This document shows, in pieces, positions 43,875 to 56,514 of a stretch of 64,000 bases of DNA (within the stretch, counting starts at the first letter, position 1; every line of letters starts with the position of its first letter). The notes beneath the pieces are model-generated. The model had not been told where the DNA came from and ran no database searches. It was given only the letters and a program-made list of their open reading frames with translations. The position numbers and the translations under genes are program-made. The stretch covers positions 1-64,000 of the forward strand of contig NZ_WITC01000121.1 of NCBI RefSeq assembly GCF_009601505.1, in the 5' to 3' direction. Origin of the DNA: Sinorhizobium terangae. GTDB lineage: Bacteria; Pseudomonadota; Alphaproteobacteria; Rhizobiales; Rhizobiaceae.

Positions 43875-44552
43875 ATGAAAGTGCTTGTCATCGAGGACGA
43901 TGCCGAGACAGCGTCTTACATCAGGAACGGTCTCACCGAAGAAGGCCATTGCGTCGATGTCGTGGGAGACGGCCGGAACGGCCTGATCCAGGCGACGACG
44001 GAAGACTATGACGTCCTGATCGTCGACCGCATGCTGCCTGGGCTCGATGGCCTTGCGCTCGTGAAGGCGCTTCGGGCCGCCGGCAGGCCGACCCCTGTGC
44101 TCTACCTTACGTCGCTCGGGGGCGTAGACGACCGCGTCAAGGGGTTCGAGGCGGGCGGCGACGACTATGTTTCCAAGCCGTTTTCCTTTGCGGAGCTTTT
44201 GGCGCGCGTGAATGCGCTCGGCCGCCGCTCACCGCTCAAGGAGGAGGAAACGGTTTTGAGGATATCGGACCTCGAGATGGACCTCATCCGCCGCGTCGTT
44301 CGTCGCGCCGGCGAAGTGGTCGAACTTCAGCCGCGAGAGTTCCGGCTGCTCGAGGTGCTGATGCGCAACAAAGGCAAGGTGCTCACCCGAACGATGCTGC
44401 TGGAGCGCGTCTGGGACTTCCATTTCGATCCCAAGACCAGCGTTGTCGAGACCCACATTTCGCGCCTGCGGGCCAAGATCGACAAGCCGTTTCAAAAGGA
44501 ATTGATCCACACCGTCCGGAGTGCAGGCTACAGCCTTGACGACTATATCTGA
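43875..44552 (+). CDS. OmpR-family response regulator
   Basis: A 225-residue transcription regulator. The receiver domain (1-115) has the acidic pocket EDD, phospho-acceptor Asp in LIVDRMLPGLDG, Thr/Ser in LYLTSLGG and the Lys in YVSKPF. A winged-helix domain follows (about 130-222, LQPREFRLLEVLMRNKGKVLTRTMLLERVW). The ATG at 43875 is chosen over an upstream start because the domain begins at once. The sensor kinase gene overlaps its 3' end by 32 bases, so the pair is translated together. Confidence 0.93.
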   Translation: MKVLVIEDDAETASYIRNGLTEEGHCVDVVGDGRNGLIQATTEDYDVLIVDRMLPGLDGLALVKALRAAGRPTPVLYLTSLGGVDDRVKGFEAGGDDYVSKPFSFAELLARVNALGRRSPLKEEETVLRISDLEMDLIRRVVRRAGEVVELQPREFRLLEVLMRNKGKVLTRTMLLERVWDFHFDPKTSVVETHISRLRAKIDKPFQKELIHTVRSAGYSLDDYI

Positions 44553-45930
44553 ACTGTTCAGCCGCACCGCAGCCCGTCTGTCGGTGATCTTCGCTCTGCT
44601 GATCGGATCGACGGTGCTCGCGGGGGTGTCCATCATCTATTGGCAGCTGAGCGCAGGGCTCGAGGAGCGGATCAAGTTGAGGGTGATCGAAAATCGCGAT
44701 GCACTCTCGGCGATCGACAGCAATGACGGCTTCGCGGAGGTTACCGAGGTCGTCAAACGGGAGGCAGCATCGCGGCGCGCAATGGGCACCATATTGCTGC
44801 TCGTAGACAGGGCGGGGACTCCGGTGGCGGGCAATGTCAGCGGAATCCCGGCCTTCCGCGACTGGCGGATCCTCAAGGAAACCGAATTGGAACGCGTCAG
44901 CGGTCGAAGCAACCCGGAGGACTCCTATTACGCGCTCTGGACGCCCCTCTCACAGGGCACGCTCCTTGTCGGCGACAGTGACAAGGAGCTGCGGGTGGTT
45001 CAGTCGACGCTGCTTGGCGGACTGCTCTGGGAACTCGCAGCGCTGGTCATCCTGGCCACGGCATCGGGCGTGCTGATCGCAAGACGCGCGCAAATGCAGA
45101 TCGATGCGATCTCCGGTGCGCTCACCGCGGTTGCCAATGGCCGGCTCGGGCAAAGGGTCGCGCGGCGCTACTCGGGGGACGACCTCGATCGTGTCGCCGA
45201 GCAGATCAACGGCACGCTTGATCACCTGCAGCGCCTCATCGAGCGCGTCGACCAGTCCTCGACTGACATCGCACACGATCTCAAGCGGCCCATCGGCAGG
45301 CTACGGCAGAAACTCGACATTGCTTTGAGAACGGCCACTGACGCCTCTGCGTTCCGCCGCGAGATCGGCGCCTCCCTCGAGGAGCTTGATGTCATCGTCG
45401 AAACCTTCGAGGCACTCCTGCGTATCGCCCAGATAGAGGCGGGGGCGCGGCGCGAGCGCTTCCATGCGGTCGACCTCGGAAGCCTGGTGACGGAGGTCGC
45501 CGACATCTATCGACCGGTCGTGGAGGATGCCGGCGATGTGCTTGCTGTCGATGTGTCAGGTTACGACGGCCCGCCCGCCAGCGGGGATAGCGAACTGCTC
45601 ATCCAGCTTGTCGTCAATCTCATCGAGAATGCCATTCGCCATTGTCCGACGGGCACAATGATCCGTGTCGCATTGGAAGGCGGTCAAGAAGGCCCGCGGA
45701 TCGTTGTCGCCGACAACGGCCCAGGCATTCCCGCAAGTGAGCGCGAGAACGTGTTTCATCGCCTCTACCGGCTCGAAAAATCGCGTTCGACGCCGGGCAG
45801 CGGATTGGGTCTCAGCCTTGTGGCAGCCATTGCGGATCTGCATGGCGCCAAGGTCACTCTCGCGGACAACCGCCCGGGACTCGTTGTTGAGATCGATTTC
45901 CCCCGCCCGAGCATGGCGCGCAGCGGCTGA
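44521..45930 (+). CDS. Sensor histidine kinase partner of the OmpR regulator
   Basis: A 469-residue membrane kinase. Two membrane helices (about 20-42 and 167-190) flank a periplasmic domain of about 125 residues; a HAMP domain follows, then HisKA with the phospho-His in STDIAHDLKRPIGRLRQKLD, and the ATPase with N box LIENAIRHC, G1 DNGPGIP and G2 GSGLGLSL. The usual LRTPL after the His is LKRPI, a slight variant. The start is a non-ATG codon inside the regulator gene; GTG 44521 or TTG 44536 is possible. Signal unknown. The small secreted DUF1344 genes just downstream may be targets. Confidence 0.92.
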   Translation: MQATALTTISELFSRTAARLSVIFALLIGSTVLAGVSIIYWQLSAGLEERIKLRVIENRDALSAIDSNDGFAEVTEVVKREAASRRAMGTILLLVDRAGTPVAGNVSGIPAFRDWRILKETELERVSGRSNPEDSYYALWTPLSQGTLLVGDSDKELRVVQSTLLGGLLWELAALVILATASGVLIARRAQMQIDAISGALTAVANGRLGQRVARRYSGDDLDRVAEQINGTLDHLQRLIERVDQSSTDIAHDLKRPIGRLRQKLDIALRTATDASAFRREIGASLEELDVIVETFEALLRIAQIEAGARRERFHAVDLGSLVTEVADIYRPVVEDAGDVLAVDVSGYDGPPASGDSELLIQLVVNLIENAIRHCPTGTMIRVALEGGQEGPRIVVADNGPGIPASERENVFHRLYRLEKSRSTPGSGLGLSLVAAIADLHGAKVTLADNRPGLVVEIDFPRPSMARSG

Positions 45931-46111
45931 GCCGCGGGAGGCCGACCGAACACCACGCACATTTTCCCTCATCCCCCTCTGCCATTGCCGATTCCGACAT
46001 CCTTACGAATCCGTAAGCGCGGGGCCAACGTCCGACAATGTACGGCGGGCGATAATCTGAGCGATCGGGGCCTGTTACAGCCCCCGTCAAGAAGAGCAAT
46101 GGAGAACTACC

Positions 46112-46366
46112 ATGATGATCAAACGCGCCATTCCCGCCGCGCTGCTCGCTGCGATGCTCGTGGCCCCGGCCTTCGCCGCAACGATGACTGGCACGATCAA
46201 GACGATCGACCCGGCCAAGAACGATATCGTTCTTCAGAGCGGCGAGACATTCACGCTGCCCGCCAAGTTCGACCTCAAGAAGCTCAAGGTGGGCGAAAAG
46301 GTGAGCGTCACTTACCTGAAGCACGGCGGCTCGATGATCGCTTCCAAGGTCGTGGCGGCGAAGTAG
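46112..46366 (+). CDS. Secreted DUF1344-family protein
   Basis: An 84-residue exported protein. A signal peptide (AIPAALLAAMLVAPAFA) is followed by a compact beta-rich domain ATMTGTIKTIDPAKNDIVLQ ... KVGEKVSVTYLKHGG typical of DUF1344, an OB-like fold of unknown function found in alphaproteobacteria. GGAG lies 8 bases before the ATG. A paralogue of the same length follows 51 bases later, and the two-component genes precede it by 181 bases, so it may be part of their regulon. Confidence 0.9.
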   Translation: MMIKRAIPAALLAAMLVAPAFAATMTGTIKTIDPAKNDIVLQSGETFTLPAKFDLKKLKVGEKVSVTYLKHGGSMIASKVVAAK

Positions 46367-46417
46367 TCGCCGGTATTGAGATGGGCAACCGCTGATCCAT
46401 CCAGAGGAGCAGAAGTC

Positions 46418-46672
46418 ATGAGCACCTTTGTGAAATCGACCGTGCTGGCGGTCTTCATCGGGTTTGGGGCTGGTGCAGCCAGCGCCGCCACCGTGTCTGG
46501 CACGATCGAGCACGTCTATCCGCGCCATCACACCATCATGCTGAACGATCATCTCTTTCGCATGAGTACCCGGGCCTTCGATTCGGCACGGATGCGTCGG
46601 GGCGAGGCTGTGCGTGTCACCTATCATTGGAGGCATGGACACCGCTGGGCGACGGAGATCAGGTCAGTCTGA
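46418..46672 (+). CDS. Secreted DUF1344-like paralogue, more basic
   Basis: An 84-residue exported protein with a signal peptide (VKSTVLAVFIGFGAGAASA) and a domain that aligns with its neighbour (ATVSGTIEHVYPRHHTIML ... RGEAVRVTYHWRHG). It is much richer in His and Arg (HHTIM, WRHGHRW), which could mean metal or polyanion binding. GAGGAG lies 7 bases before the ATG at 46418. It probably arose by tandem duplication. Function unknown. Confidence 0.85.
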   Translation: MSTFVKSTVLAVFIGFGAGAASAATVSGTIEHVYPRHHTIMLNDHLFRMSTRAFDSARMRRGEAVRVTYHWRHGHRWATEIRSV

Positions 46673-46822
46673 CCGGCCGACCGCCTCTGGTGCGGCTGCG
46701 CCCCCTGGCTCTGATTTGGGCGCGGCCGCATCGGTCCCGCTTCTCGGTGTCTGTTGCCACTCGTACGACACGCGGAGATCGATGCCGCTTGTCGCGAGCG
46801 CTCGCGGATCGGGGCCGGACGG

Positions 46823-47422
46823 TCAGCGCTTCTGGCCCCTTATGTTCATGTCGAACTCGACCACGTTGGAGTAGATGGGTGTTCCGACGTCCATGCCGTA
46901 GGGTGCGCGGCGGATGCTGCCGCGGATGGTAAAAGCAATCGAGCGCTTGTTCCAGTCGGTGAGCGTCACCTCAAAGCGCTCCTTGCGGGCCTTGCCGCGC
47001 GCCGTCAGCGTACCCACTACGGTTGCCGAATCGGCTCCAGTCTGTGTGACACTGGTGGATCGGAAGGTCACCGTCTGATAGTTGGCCGTGTCGAAGACGG
47101 CGCTTGAGCGCAGGAAGTCCTCGATCCGTCGCTCGCTGGACCTTACGCTCTCTGGATAGAGGGTGAACTCGACCGAGGATCGCTCTATGTTGTTGCCATC
47201 TATCCGGAAGCCGCCGGAGAATTTTGCGAATTTGCCGGCGATGCCGCCGCCGCCTCCGGCCTGCGCAACGCTGAATTGGACGGTCGAAGAGTTGGCGATG
47301 CGGTAGTTGCCAGCCGCGTCGGCAAGTGTCGGCGCGGCCGCGGCAACCGCCGGCGTCGTTGCCATGGCGAGAAGGGCGAACGACCATATCGCTTTAAAAA
47401 CGGGCCTGCGTGGAATCATCAT
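46823..47422 (-). CDS. YceI-family periplasmic protein
   Basis: A 199-residue exported lipocalin-like protein of the YceI family, whose members bind isoprenoid lipids in a beta-barrel pocket. A signal peptide (FKAIWSFALLAMATTPAVAAAA) precedes NYRIANSSTVQFSVAQAGG, KFAKFSGGFRIDGNNIERSS, and EFDMNIRGQKR at the end. Its gene starts 3 bases after the cytochrome b561 stop, the same pairing as in Escherichia coli yceJ-yceI, so both are one operon and probably serve a quinone-related envelope function. Confidence 0.94.
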   Translation of the reverse strand: MMIPRRPVFKAIWSFALLAMATTPAVAAAAPTLADAAGNYRIANSSTVQFSVAQAGGGGGIAGKFAKFSGGFRIDGNNIERSSVEFTLYPESVRSSERRIEDFLRSSAVFDTANYQTVTFRSTSVTQTGADSATVVGTLTARGKARKERFEVTLTDWNKRSIAFTIRGSIRRAPYGMDVGTPIYSNVVEFDMNIRGQKR

Positions 47423-47425
47423 GGG

Positions 47426-48046
47426 TCATTTCCTCTCGACAATGGTGTCGTCGTTCTCGTGAGTGTCGAACGTCCTGGCATCGCTTCGGCGGCGGGCAGG
47501 GCGAAGCATGCGGACAAGGACTTCGTCTCGCCGCAGAAAATGATGGTAGAACGCCGCCGCCGCGTGCCCCGCGATCAGCCCAAGCGTGAGATAAGCGAGC
47601 AGCGCGTGGGCGAAGGTCCAGAACGCCTCCGAAGCTTCCGATTGCCGTAGCGGCAGATGCGGAATGACGATCAAATTGAAAAAGAAGCTTGGAATATTCA
47701 GCGTCGAGGTCGATGCGACCGCCCAGCCGGCAAGCGCTACGATCAGCGCGAGAACGATCAGCGCCCGATGCATGATCTGGGCCGCCATATGCTCCAGTGG
47801 GCCGAGGCCCGGAGGGGGAGCTGGATTCCGTTCGATGGACCACCACACAGCCCGAAGGACCGCCAGCCCCAGCACCGTGAAGCCGAAGGATTTGTGCCAC
47901 TGATAGAGGGAGAACTGCAAAGCCGGATCGATCTCGGTGCGCCGCATGACGAAGCCGAGAAGGAGGAGGCCAAGGATCAGCACCGCAATCGCCCAGTGGA
48001 GGACGATCGTCACCGCTCCAAATCCGCTCTCGCTGTTGCGCAGCAT
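47426..48046 (-). CDS. Cytochrome b561-family protein (YceJ-like)
   Basis: A 206-residue inner-membrane di-haem cytochrome. Four helices carry the haem histidines: LHWAIAVLILGLLLLGF, LYQWHKSFGFTVLGLAV, IMHRALIVLALIVALAGW and AHALLAYLTLGLIAGHAAAAFYHHF. It moves electrons between quinone and the periplasm in relatives. GGAG lies 8 bases before the ATG at 48046; an open frame upstream has no such site. The yceI gene follows 3 bases downstream. Confidence 0.93.
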   Translation of the reverse strand: MLRNSESGFGAVTIVLHWAIAVLILGLLLLGFVMRRTEIDPALQFSLYQWHKSFGFTVLGLAVLRAVWWSIERNPAPPPGLGPLEHMAAQIMHRALIVLALIVALAGWAVASTSTLNIPSFFFNLIVIPHLPLRQSEASEAFWTFAHALLAYLTLGLIAGHAAAAFYHHFLRRDEVLVRMLRPARRRSDARTFDTHENDDTIVERK

Positions 48047-48258
48047 GGGGTTCTCCGGATGAAGGAAGCCAATTCCTCTTCGCCACCGCATAGTCACCAG
48101 TATAAGACGCCCAAAGCTCGCCTTTTATTCGCTCCGTGGTTCGACGAACGGGCACCTTAGGTGGCAAGCACCGGATTATTCCGCGGCGAGTGCTTTTTTT
48201 TGCCCGGGCGATTTGCTAGGCCGCTTGCCGAGAAAGAGACCCGATACGGAGGAATTTC

Positions 48259-49029
48259 ATGACGCCCGCTATCCGCCCGCTCGTTGCCGGAAACTGGAAG
48301 ATGAACGGAACACGCGCCTCGCTCGACCAGATCAAGGCGATGGCGGAGGGCGTCAAGGGCAGTCTGTCCGAAAAGGTGGAGACGCTGATCTGCCCACCTG
48401 CAACGCTGCTCTACGTCGCGACCGCGCTTTGTGACGACAGCCCTCTGATGATCGGCGCCCAGGACTGCCATCCGAAACAATCCGGCGCCCACACGGGCGA
48501 TATATCCGCCGAGATGATCGCCGACTGCTTCGGCACCTATGTCATCGTCGGGCATTCCGAACGCCGCACCGATCATGCCGAGAGCGACGCGCTGGTGCGC
48601 GCCAAGACCGAAGCGGCTCATGCGGCCGGCCTTGTCGCCATCGTCTGCATCGGCGAAACCGGCGAGGAACGCAAGGGCGGCAAGACGCTCGGCGTCCTGA
48701 AGCGCCAGCTCGCGGAAAGCCTGCCGGATGGCGCGACGGCGGAAAACACTGTCATCGCCTACGAGCCCGTCTGGGCGATCGGCACCGGCCTGACGCCGAC
48801 GGCATCCGATGTCGAGGAAGCGCATGCTTTCATGCGCAGCGAACTGGTCTCGCGCTTCGCAGCCGCAGGCGGCAAGATGCGCATTCTTTACGGCGGTTCG
48901 GTCAAGCCCGGCAACGCCAAGGAACTGATGGGTGTCGCCAATGTGGACGGTGCCCTGATCGGTGGCGCGAGCTTGAAAGCGGACGACTTCCTCGCCATCT
49001 ACAGGGCATATGAAGAATTGACCGCCTGA
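48259..49029 (+). CDS. tpiA: Triosephosphate isomerase
   Basis: Interconverts dihydroxyacetone phosphate and glyceraldehyde 3-phosphate. The 256-residue TIM barrel has the active-site Lys in [10 protein letters not shown], His in VIVGHSERR, and Glu in [15 protein letters not shown], with the phosphate loop [20 protein letters not shown] lies 6 bases before the ATG. It begins a conserved alphaproteobacterial run with secG, pyrG, kdsA and eno. Confidence 0.97.
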   Translation: MTPAIRPLVAGNWKMNGTRASLDQIKAMAEGVKGSLSEKVETLICPPATLLYVATALCDDSPLMIGAQDCHPKQSGAHTGDISAEMIADCFGTYVIVGHSERRTDHAESDALVRAKTEAAHAAGLVAIVCIGETGEERKGGKTLGVLKRQLAESLPDGATAENTVIAYEPVWAIGTGLTPTASDVEEAHAFMRSELVSRFAAAGGKMRILYGGSVKPGNAKELMGVANVDGALIGGASLKADDFLAIYRAYEELTA

Positions 49030-49162
49030 TTGCTCTCCCGCGCGGGGCAGGGGCTTGGAATAGCTAACGGCTTGGTATAAAGAGGCGCCAAATTGCGCCC
49101 GGCCTTGCCGTGTTTCGCGCCGGGTTTGATTCGTGTGCCCAAGAGGGCAGGACTGGAAGCTG

Positions 49163-51408
<2,246 letters not shown>

Positions 51409-51437
51409 TGCGGCCTAAATCGGACTCTCGCTATCTG

Positions 51438-51473
51438 CGGCCGGCCCCTCACGGACCGGCCGTTGCCGTTTTC
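51438..51473 (+). terminator. Probable terminator after pyrG
   Basis: CGGCCGG / CCGGCCG stem with a CCCTCACGG-type loop, followed by TTGCCGTTTT. The T-run is interrupted, so it is weaker than the secG terminator. Confidence 0.45.
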
Positions 51474-51565
51474 GGTGCCGCCCGACGCCTACTCAAACCG
51501 GCCGCGCTTGCAATCGGCGGGCAAAAGTTGCAAACAGCGACGAACCGGCCATCAGGGAACACGCC

Positions 51566-52456
51566 ATGAGCTTACCCCAGCGCATCACCCGCCCGCTCGA
51601 TCATGTCGTGCTGCCGGTGGCTGAGCTTGCGCAGGCAAGGCGGCGCTTGACCGATCTCGGCTTTGTCGTCGCCGACGATGCGCGTCATCCCTTCGGCACC
51701 GAGAATGCGTGCGTCTTCTTCGCCGACAACACCTATCTGGAGCCGCTTGCGATCGCGTCACGTGAGGAGTGCGAAGCTGCGGCGCTCGCCGGCAATGTCT
51801 TTGTCTCCCGCGACCAGGCTTTCCGCTTCCGTCAAGGTCCGGAGGGCCTCTCGGCGATCGTTGTAGGAACATCCGACGCCGCGTCCGATCACATGCGGTT
51901 CCGTGCATGCGGCGTGTCCGGCGGCGAGATGCTGGAGTTCTCTCGGCCGATGCGGTTGCCGGATGGGCGCGAGGGCCTTGGCTCGTTCCGGCTGGCTTTT
52001 GCCGCGGATCTCCGCTCCCCGGATTTCTTCCTCTTCAGCTGCCAGCGCATTCGTGCCCTGCCGGTGGAACAAACGGCGCTTCACCGTCATGGAAACGGCG
52101 CCCTCGGCATTACTGAAGTCGTGCTGTCTGAGCCAAATCCCACCGATTTCCAGTATTTGCTGCAGGAGGGCGTCGATGAGCGCGAGGTTTCCGCCCACTC
52201 CTTCGGCATGGACATTCAGGCCGGCAATGCCAAGATTTCGGTGCTCAATGTTGCCGGAATGGAGGCCTTCTTCGGCCGATCCGTCAACGGCGCCGAGCGC
52301 GGCTTGCGCGGGCGCGCCGTCGTGTTCCGTGTCGCCGATCTCGAAGCGACGCGAGCGCTTTTTGCCAAGAACGATATCGAGTTTGCAGAAATGGGCGGAC
52401 GCCTCATTGTCCCGGAAGCGCCGGGGCAAGGGGTGATTTTCGCATTTGGAGTGTGA
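51566..52456 (+). CDS. VOC-superfamily (glyoxalase-like) protein
   Basis: A 296-residue protein with a glyoxalase-like domain: [23 protein letters not shown] at the N-terminus, [21 protein letters not shown], and a second VOC-like half ending [22 protein letters not shown]. Several candidate metal ligands (His, Glu) are present, but no reaction can be assigned. Its stop overlaps the start region of kdsA (TGATG), so it is co-translated with kdsA; a link to lipopolysaccharide synthesis is not implied. Confidence 0.85.
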   Translation: MSLPQRITRPLDHVVLPVAELAQARRRLTDLGFVVADDARHPFGTENACVFFADNTYLEPLAIASREECEAAALAGNVFVSRDQAFRFRQGPEGLSAIVVGTSDAASDHMRFRACGVSGGEMLEFSRPMRLPDGREGLGSFRLAFAADLRSPDFFLFSCQRIRALPVEQTALHRHGNGALGITEVVLSEPNPTDFQYLLQEGVDEREVSAHSFGMDIQAGNAKISVLNVAGMEAFFGRSVNGAERGLRGRAVVFRVADLEATRALFAKNDIEFAEMGGRLIVPEAPGQGVIFAFGV

Positions 52457-52458
52457 TG

Positions 52459-53298
52459 ATGGAAACGAATGCCAGGGTTGTCGTCGGCGAGGGTGCAGGA
52501 CAGGTAGTCTTTTCGCAGAAGGAGCGGCTTGCGCTGATCGCAGGCCCCTGCCAGATGGAAAGCCGCGACCACGCCTTCATGATGGCCGGAAAGCTCGTCG
52601 AGCTTTGCAAGTCGCTCGGGCTCGGCCTCGTCTACAAGTCCTCGTTCGATAAGGCGAACCGTACGTCGCTCTCCGGCAAGCGCGGCATCGGCCTCGATAG
52701 CGCGATGGAGATTTTTGCCGATCTCAAGAAGGAGTTCGGTTTTCCGGTACTGACCGACATTCACACCGAAGAGCAATGCGCGATCGTGGCTGAGACGGTC
52801 GATATCCTGCAGATCCCGGCCTTTCTGTCGCGGCAGACCGACCTGCTCGTGGCGGCCGCCAAGACAGGGCGCACGATCAACGTCAAAAAGGGCCAGTTCC
52901 TCGCGCCCTGGGACATGAAGAACGTGCTCGCCAAGTTTACGATGAGTGGCAATCCTAACGTTCTTCTGTGCGAGCGCGGCGCTTCCTTTGGTTACAACAC
53001 GCTGGTTTCCGACATGCGCTCGCTGCCGATCATGGCGGAGCTCGGCGCGCCGGTGATCTTTGACGCCACCCATTCGGTGCAGCAGCCAGGCGGGCAGGGC
53101 GGCTCGAGCGGCGGTCAACGCGAATTCGTCGAGACCTTGGCGCGTGCTGCCGTCGCCGTCGGCGTCGCCGGCGTCTTCATCGAGACGCATGAAGATCCGG
53201 ACAATGCGCCCTCGGATGGCCCCAATATGGTGCACTTGAAGGACATGCCGCGGCTTCTCGAAAAGCTGCTTGCCTTCGATCAGATCGCCAAGGCCTGA
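52459..53298 (+). CDS. kdsA: 3-deoxy-D-manno-octulosonate 8-phosphate synthase
   Basis: Condenses phosphoenolpyruvate and arabinose 5-phosphate to KDO 8-phosphate for lipopolysaccharide inner core. The 279-residue barrel has [53 protein letters not shown] and [18 protein letters not shown]. The Cys in AGPCQMES, with the His and the ETHEDPD acidic residues, is the ligand set of the metal-dependent class rather than the Asn form of Escherichia coli. GGAG lies 7 bases before the ATG at 52459; the ATG at 52456 is also possible. Confidence 0.95.
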   Translation: METNARVVVGEGAGQVVFSQKERLALIAGPCQMESRDHAFMMAGKLVELCKSLGLGLVYKSSFDKANRTSLSGKRGIGLDSAMEIFADLKKEFGFPVLTDIHTEEQCAIVAETVDILQIPAFLSRQTDLLVAAAKTGRTINVKKGQFLAPWDMKNVLAKFTMSGNPNVLLCERGASFGYNTLVSDMRSLPIMAELGAPVIFDATHSVQQPGGQGGSSGGQREFVETLARAAVAVGVAGVFIETHEDPDNAPSDGPNMVHLKDMPRLLEKLLAFDQIAKA

Positions 53299-53397
53299 AC
53301 AGGCCTTCGTGAAATTTCCATGAACCGCAATGGCGCATGGGCATTTGCATCTCGCGCGCCGTTGTAATTTCGGGGCCATGAACTAAGACAGGCCTGA

Positions 53398-54702
<1,305 letters not shown>

Positions 54703-54730
54703 TTGCAGGCGGAGAAGCGCAACGTCCGTC

Positions 54731-54845
54731 CCTCATCCGCCTGCCGCACCTTCTCCCCCGCAGGCGGGGAGAAGGGACAAGCGGCATAGCTCGGCGGCCT
54801 AAATCCCCCGTATGCGTGGAGAGGGTTAGGGTGAGGGGCGAATCC
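54731..54845. repeat. Third repeat family: palindromic intergenic element after eno
   Basis: CCTCATCCGCCTGCCG at the left, the hairpin CCTTCTCCCCCG / GGGGAGAAGG in the middle, and GGGTGAGGGGCGAATCC at the right. Sequences of this kind recur between genes in many rhizobia and relatives. A different element from the mosaic family. Confidence 0.75.
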
Positions 54846-54884
54846 GGCGTGTGCATCGCGATCTGAAATCGACGTAATCTCAAC

Positions 54885-54917
54885 CCGCCTGCCACACGGC
54901 AGGCGGTTTCGTTTTTT
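54885..54917 (+). terminator. Intrinsic terminator of eno
   Basis: CCGCCTGCC / GGCAGGCGG stem of 9 perfect pairs, ACAC loop, then TTTCGTTTTTT. Confidence 0.85.
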
Positions 54918-54993
54918 CCTGCTATTCATGGTCAACGGTCGGTTAATCAATCGACGTTAGTCTCGTCTCGTATTGCGTATCAGGGCATGGACC

Positions 54994-55314
54994 ATGTGGA
55001 CACGACATCACAAGAAACGGAGACTGGGGCGGCTGGTTGTGCCGCTCATGGCGGTCGCCTTTCTTTCCTATTTCGGCTATCATTCGATCCACGGAGGATA
55101 CGGCCTGAGGGCGACAGAGGAGTTCGACCGACAGATCGCCGTGCGCCAAGCCCGATTGGATGAGCTGACTCATCAGCGAAAAATCCTGGAAAAGGAGGTC
55201 GAGCTGATGAGCGACGGTTCGTTGGAACGAGATATGCTGGATGAGAAGGCTCGCCTCGCGCTCAACATGTCGCGGAGCGATGAGATCGTTATTTTTCATC
55301 GTGGGAAGAATTAA
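54994..55314 (+). CDS. Septum formation initiator (FtsB/DivIC-like) protein
   Basis: A 106-residue bitopic division protein. A basic start (MWTRHHKKRRLGR) precedes one helix (LVVPLMAVAFLSYFGYHSI) and a periplasmic coiled coil (TEEFDRQIAVRQARLDELTHQRKILEKEVELM), then the conserved end DMLDEKARLALNMSRSDEIVI. This is the DivIC/FtsB pattern; its place between eno and pdhA is the same in other alphaproteobacteria. The ATG at 54994 follows AGGGCATGG. It would bridge FtsQ and FtsL at midcell. Confidence 0.9.
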   Translation: MWTRHHKKRRLGRLVVPLMAVAFLSYFGYHSIHGGYGLRATEEFDRQIAVRQARLDELTHQRKILEKEVELMSDGSLERDMLDEKARLALNMSRSDEIVIFHRGKN

Positions 55315-55450
55315 CCAAAAGTCGGTTAATTGAAAATTCCCTTCGTAAATCAAAGAGTTGCGCAGAATAATAGCCATGCAAATATGGCATTGCTGTGTTG
55401 CTCTTCTTTCCCTATGGTAGCCGGCGAAGGCTAACCATTGGGAGGAATGA

Positions 55451-56497
55451 ATGGCTCCGCGAAAATCCGCGTCCGTCTCCAGCCGCAAGACCGCTGCCAA
55501 GTCCGCAAAGAAGGACTTCGCCGGCGGCACGATCGCCGAATTCTCCAAAGAAGATGACCTCAAAGCCTACCGGGAAATGCTGCTGATCCGGCGTTTCGAG
55601 GAAAAGGCTGGCCAACTTTACGGCATGGGCTTCATCGGCGGCTTCTGTCACCTCTATATCGGGCAGGAAGCCGTCGTAGTCGGTATGCAGATGGCGCTCA
55701 AGGAAGGTGATCAGGTCATCACCGGTTACCGTGATCACGGTCACATGCTTGCTTGCGGAATGAGTGCGCGCGGCGTAATGGCCGAACTGACCGGCCGTCG
55801 CGGCGGCCTTTCCAAGGGGAAAGGCGGCTCGATGCACATGTTCTCCAAGGAAAAGCATTTTTATGGCGGCCACGGTATCGTCGGGGCACAGGTGTCGCTC
55901 GGCACCGGCCTTGCCTTCGCGAACAAGTACCGTGGCAACGATAATGTCAGCCTCACCTATTTCGGCGACGGCGCCGCCAACCAGGGCCAGGTCTACGAGA
56001 GTTTCAACATGGCTGCTCTCTGGAAGCTGCCGGTGATCTACATCGTTGAAAACAACCGCTACGCCATGGGCACGTCCGTGTCCCGTGCATCGGCGCAGAC
56101 CGATTTCTCGCAGCGCGGCGCCTCCTTCGGAATTCCCGGCTATCAGGTGGACGGCATGGATGTTCGCGCCGTCAAGGCGGCCGCCGACGAAGCGGCTCAA
56201 TATTGCCGTTCCGGCAAGGGGCCGATCATCCTCGAAATGCTGACCTATCGCTATCGCGGCCACTCCATGTCCGACCCGGCGAAATATCGGTCGAAGGACG
56301 AGGTGCAGAAGATGCGCTCCGAGCATGACCCGATCGAGCAGGTAAAGGCCCGGCTTACCGAAAAGGGCTGGGCGAGCGAGGAGGAGCTGAAGCAGATCGA
56401 CAAGGATGTCCGCGACATCGTTGCCGACAGCGCCGATTTTGCCCAGTCTGATCCGGAGCCGGATGTCTCCGAGCTCTATACCGACATCCTGCTTTGA
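55451..56497 (+). CDS. pdhA: Pyruvate dehydrogenase E1 component, alpha subunit
   Basis: Thiamine-diphosphate subunit that decarboxylates pyruvate, working as a heterotetramer with PdhB. The 348-residue protein has the ThDP motif in [20 protein letters not shown]...[16 protein letters not shown] and [16 protein letters not shown]. The first 35 residues are a Lys/Ala-rich tail. GGGAGG lies just upstream. It is first in pdhA-pdhB-pdhC, with gaps of 17 and 15 bases. Confidence 0.97.
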   Translation: MAPRKSASVSSRKTAAKSAKKDFAGGTIAEFSKEDDLKAYREMLLIRRFEEKAGQLYGMGFIGGFCHLYIGQEAVVVGMQMALKEGDQVITGYRDHGHMLACGMSARGVMAELTGRRGGLSKGKGGSMHMFSKEKHFYGGHGIVGAQVSLGTGLAFANKYRGNDNVSLTYFGDGAANQGQVYESFNMAALWKLPVIYIVENNRYAMGTSVSRASAQTDFSQRGASFGIPGYQVDGMDVRAVKAAADEAAQYCRSGKGPIILEMLTYRYRGHSMSDPAKYRSKDEVQKMRSEHDPIEQVKARLTEKGWASEEELKQIDKDVRDIVADSADFAQSDPEPDVSELYTDILL

Positions 56498-56514
56498 TCC
56501 GGGGAGGGACAACC

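Noticed and set aside
48170-48203. Possible orphan terminator before tpiA (AGCAC / GTGCT followed by a T-run)
   Set aside because: Only five outer pairs with a poorly matched interior; weaker than the orphan terminator near rhomboid, so not claimed.
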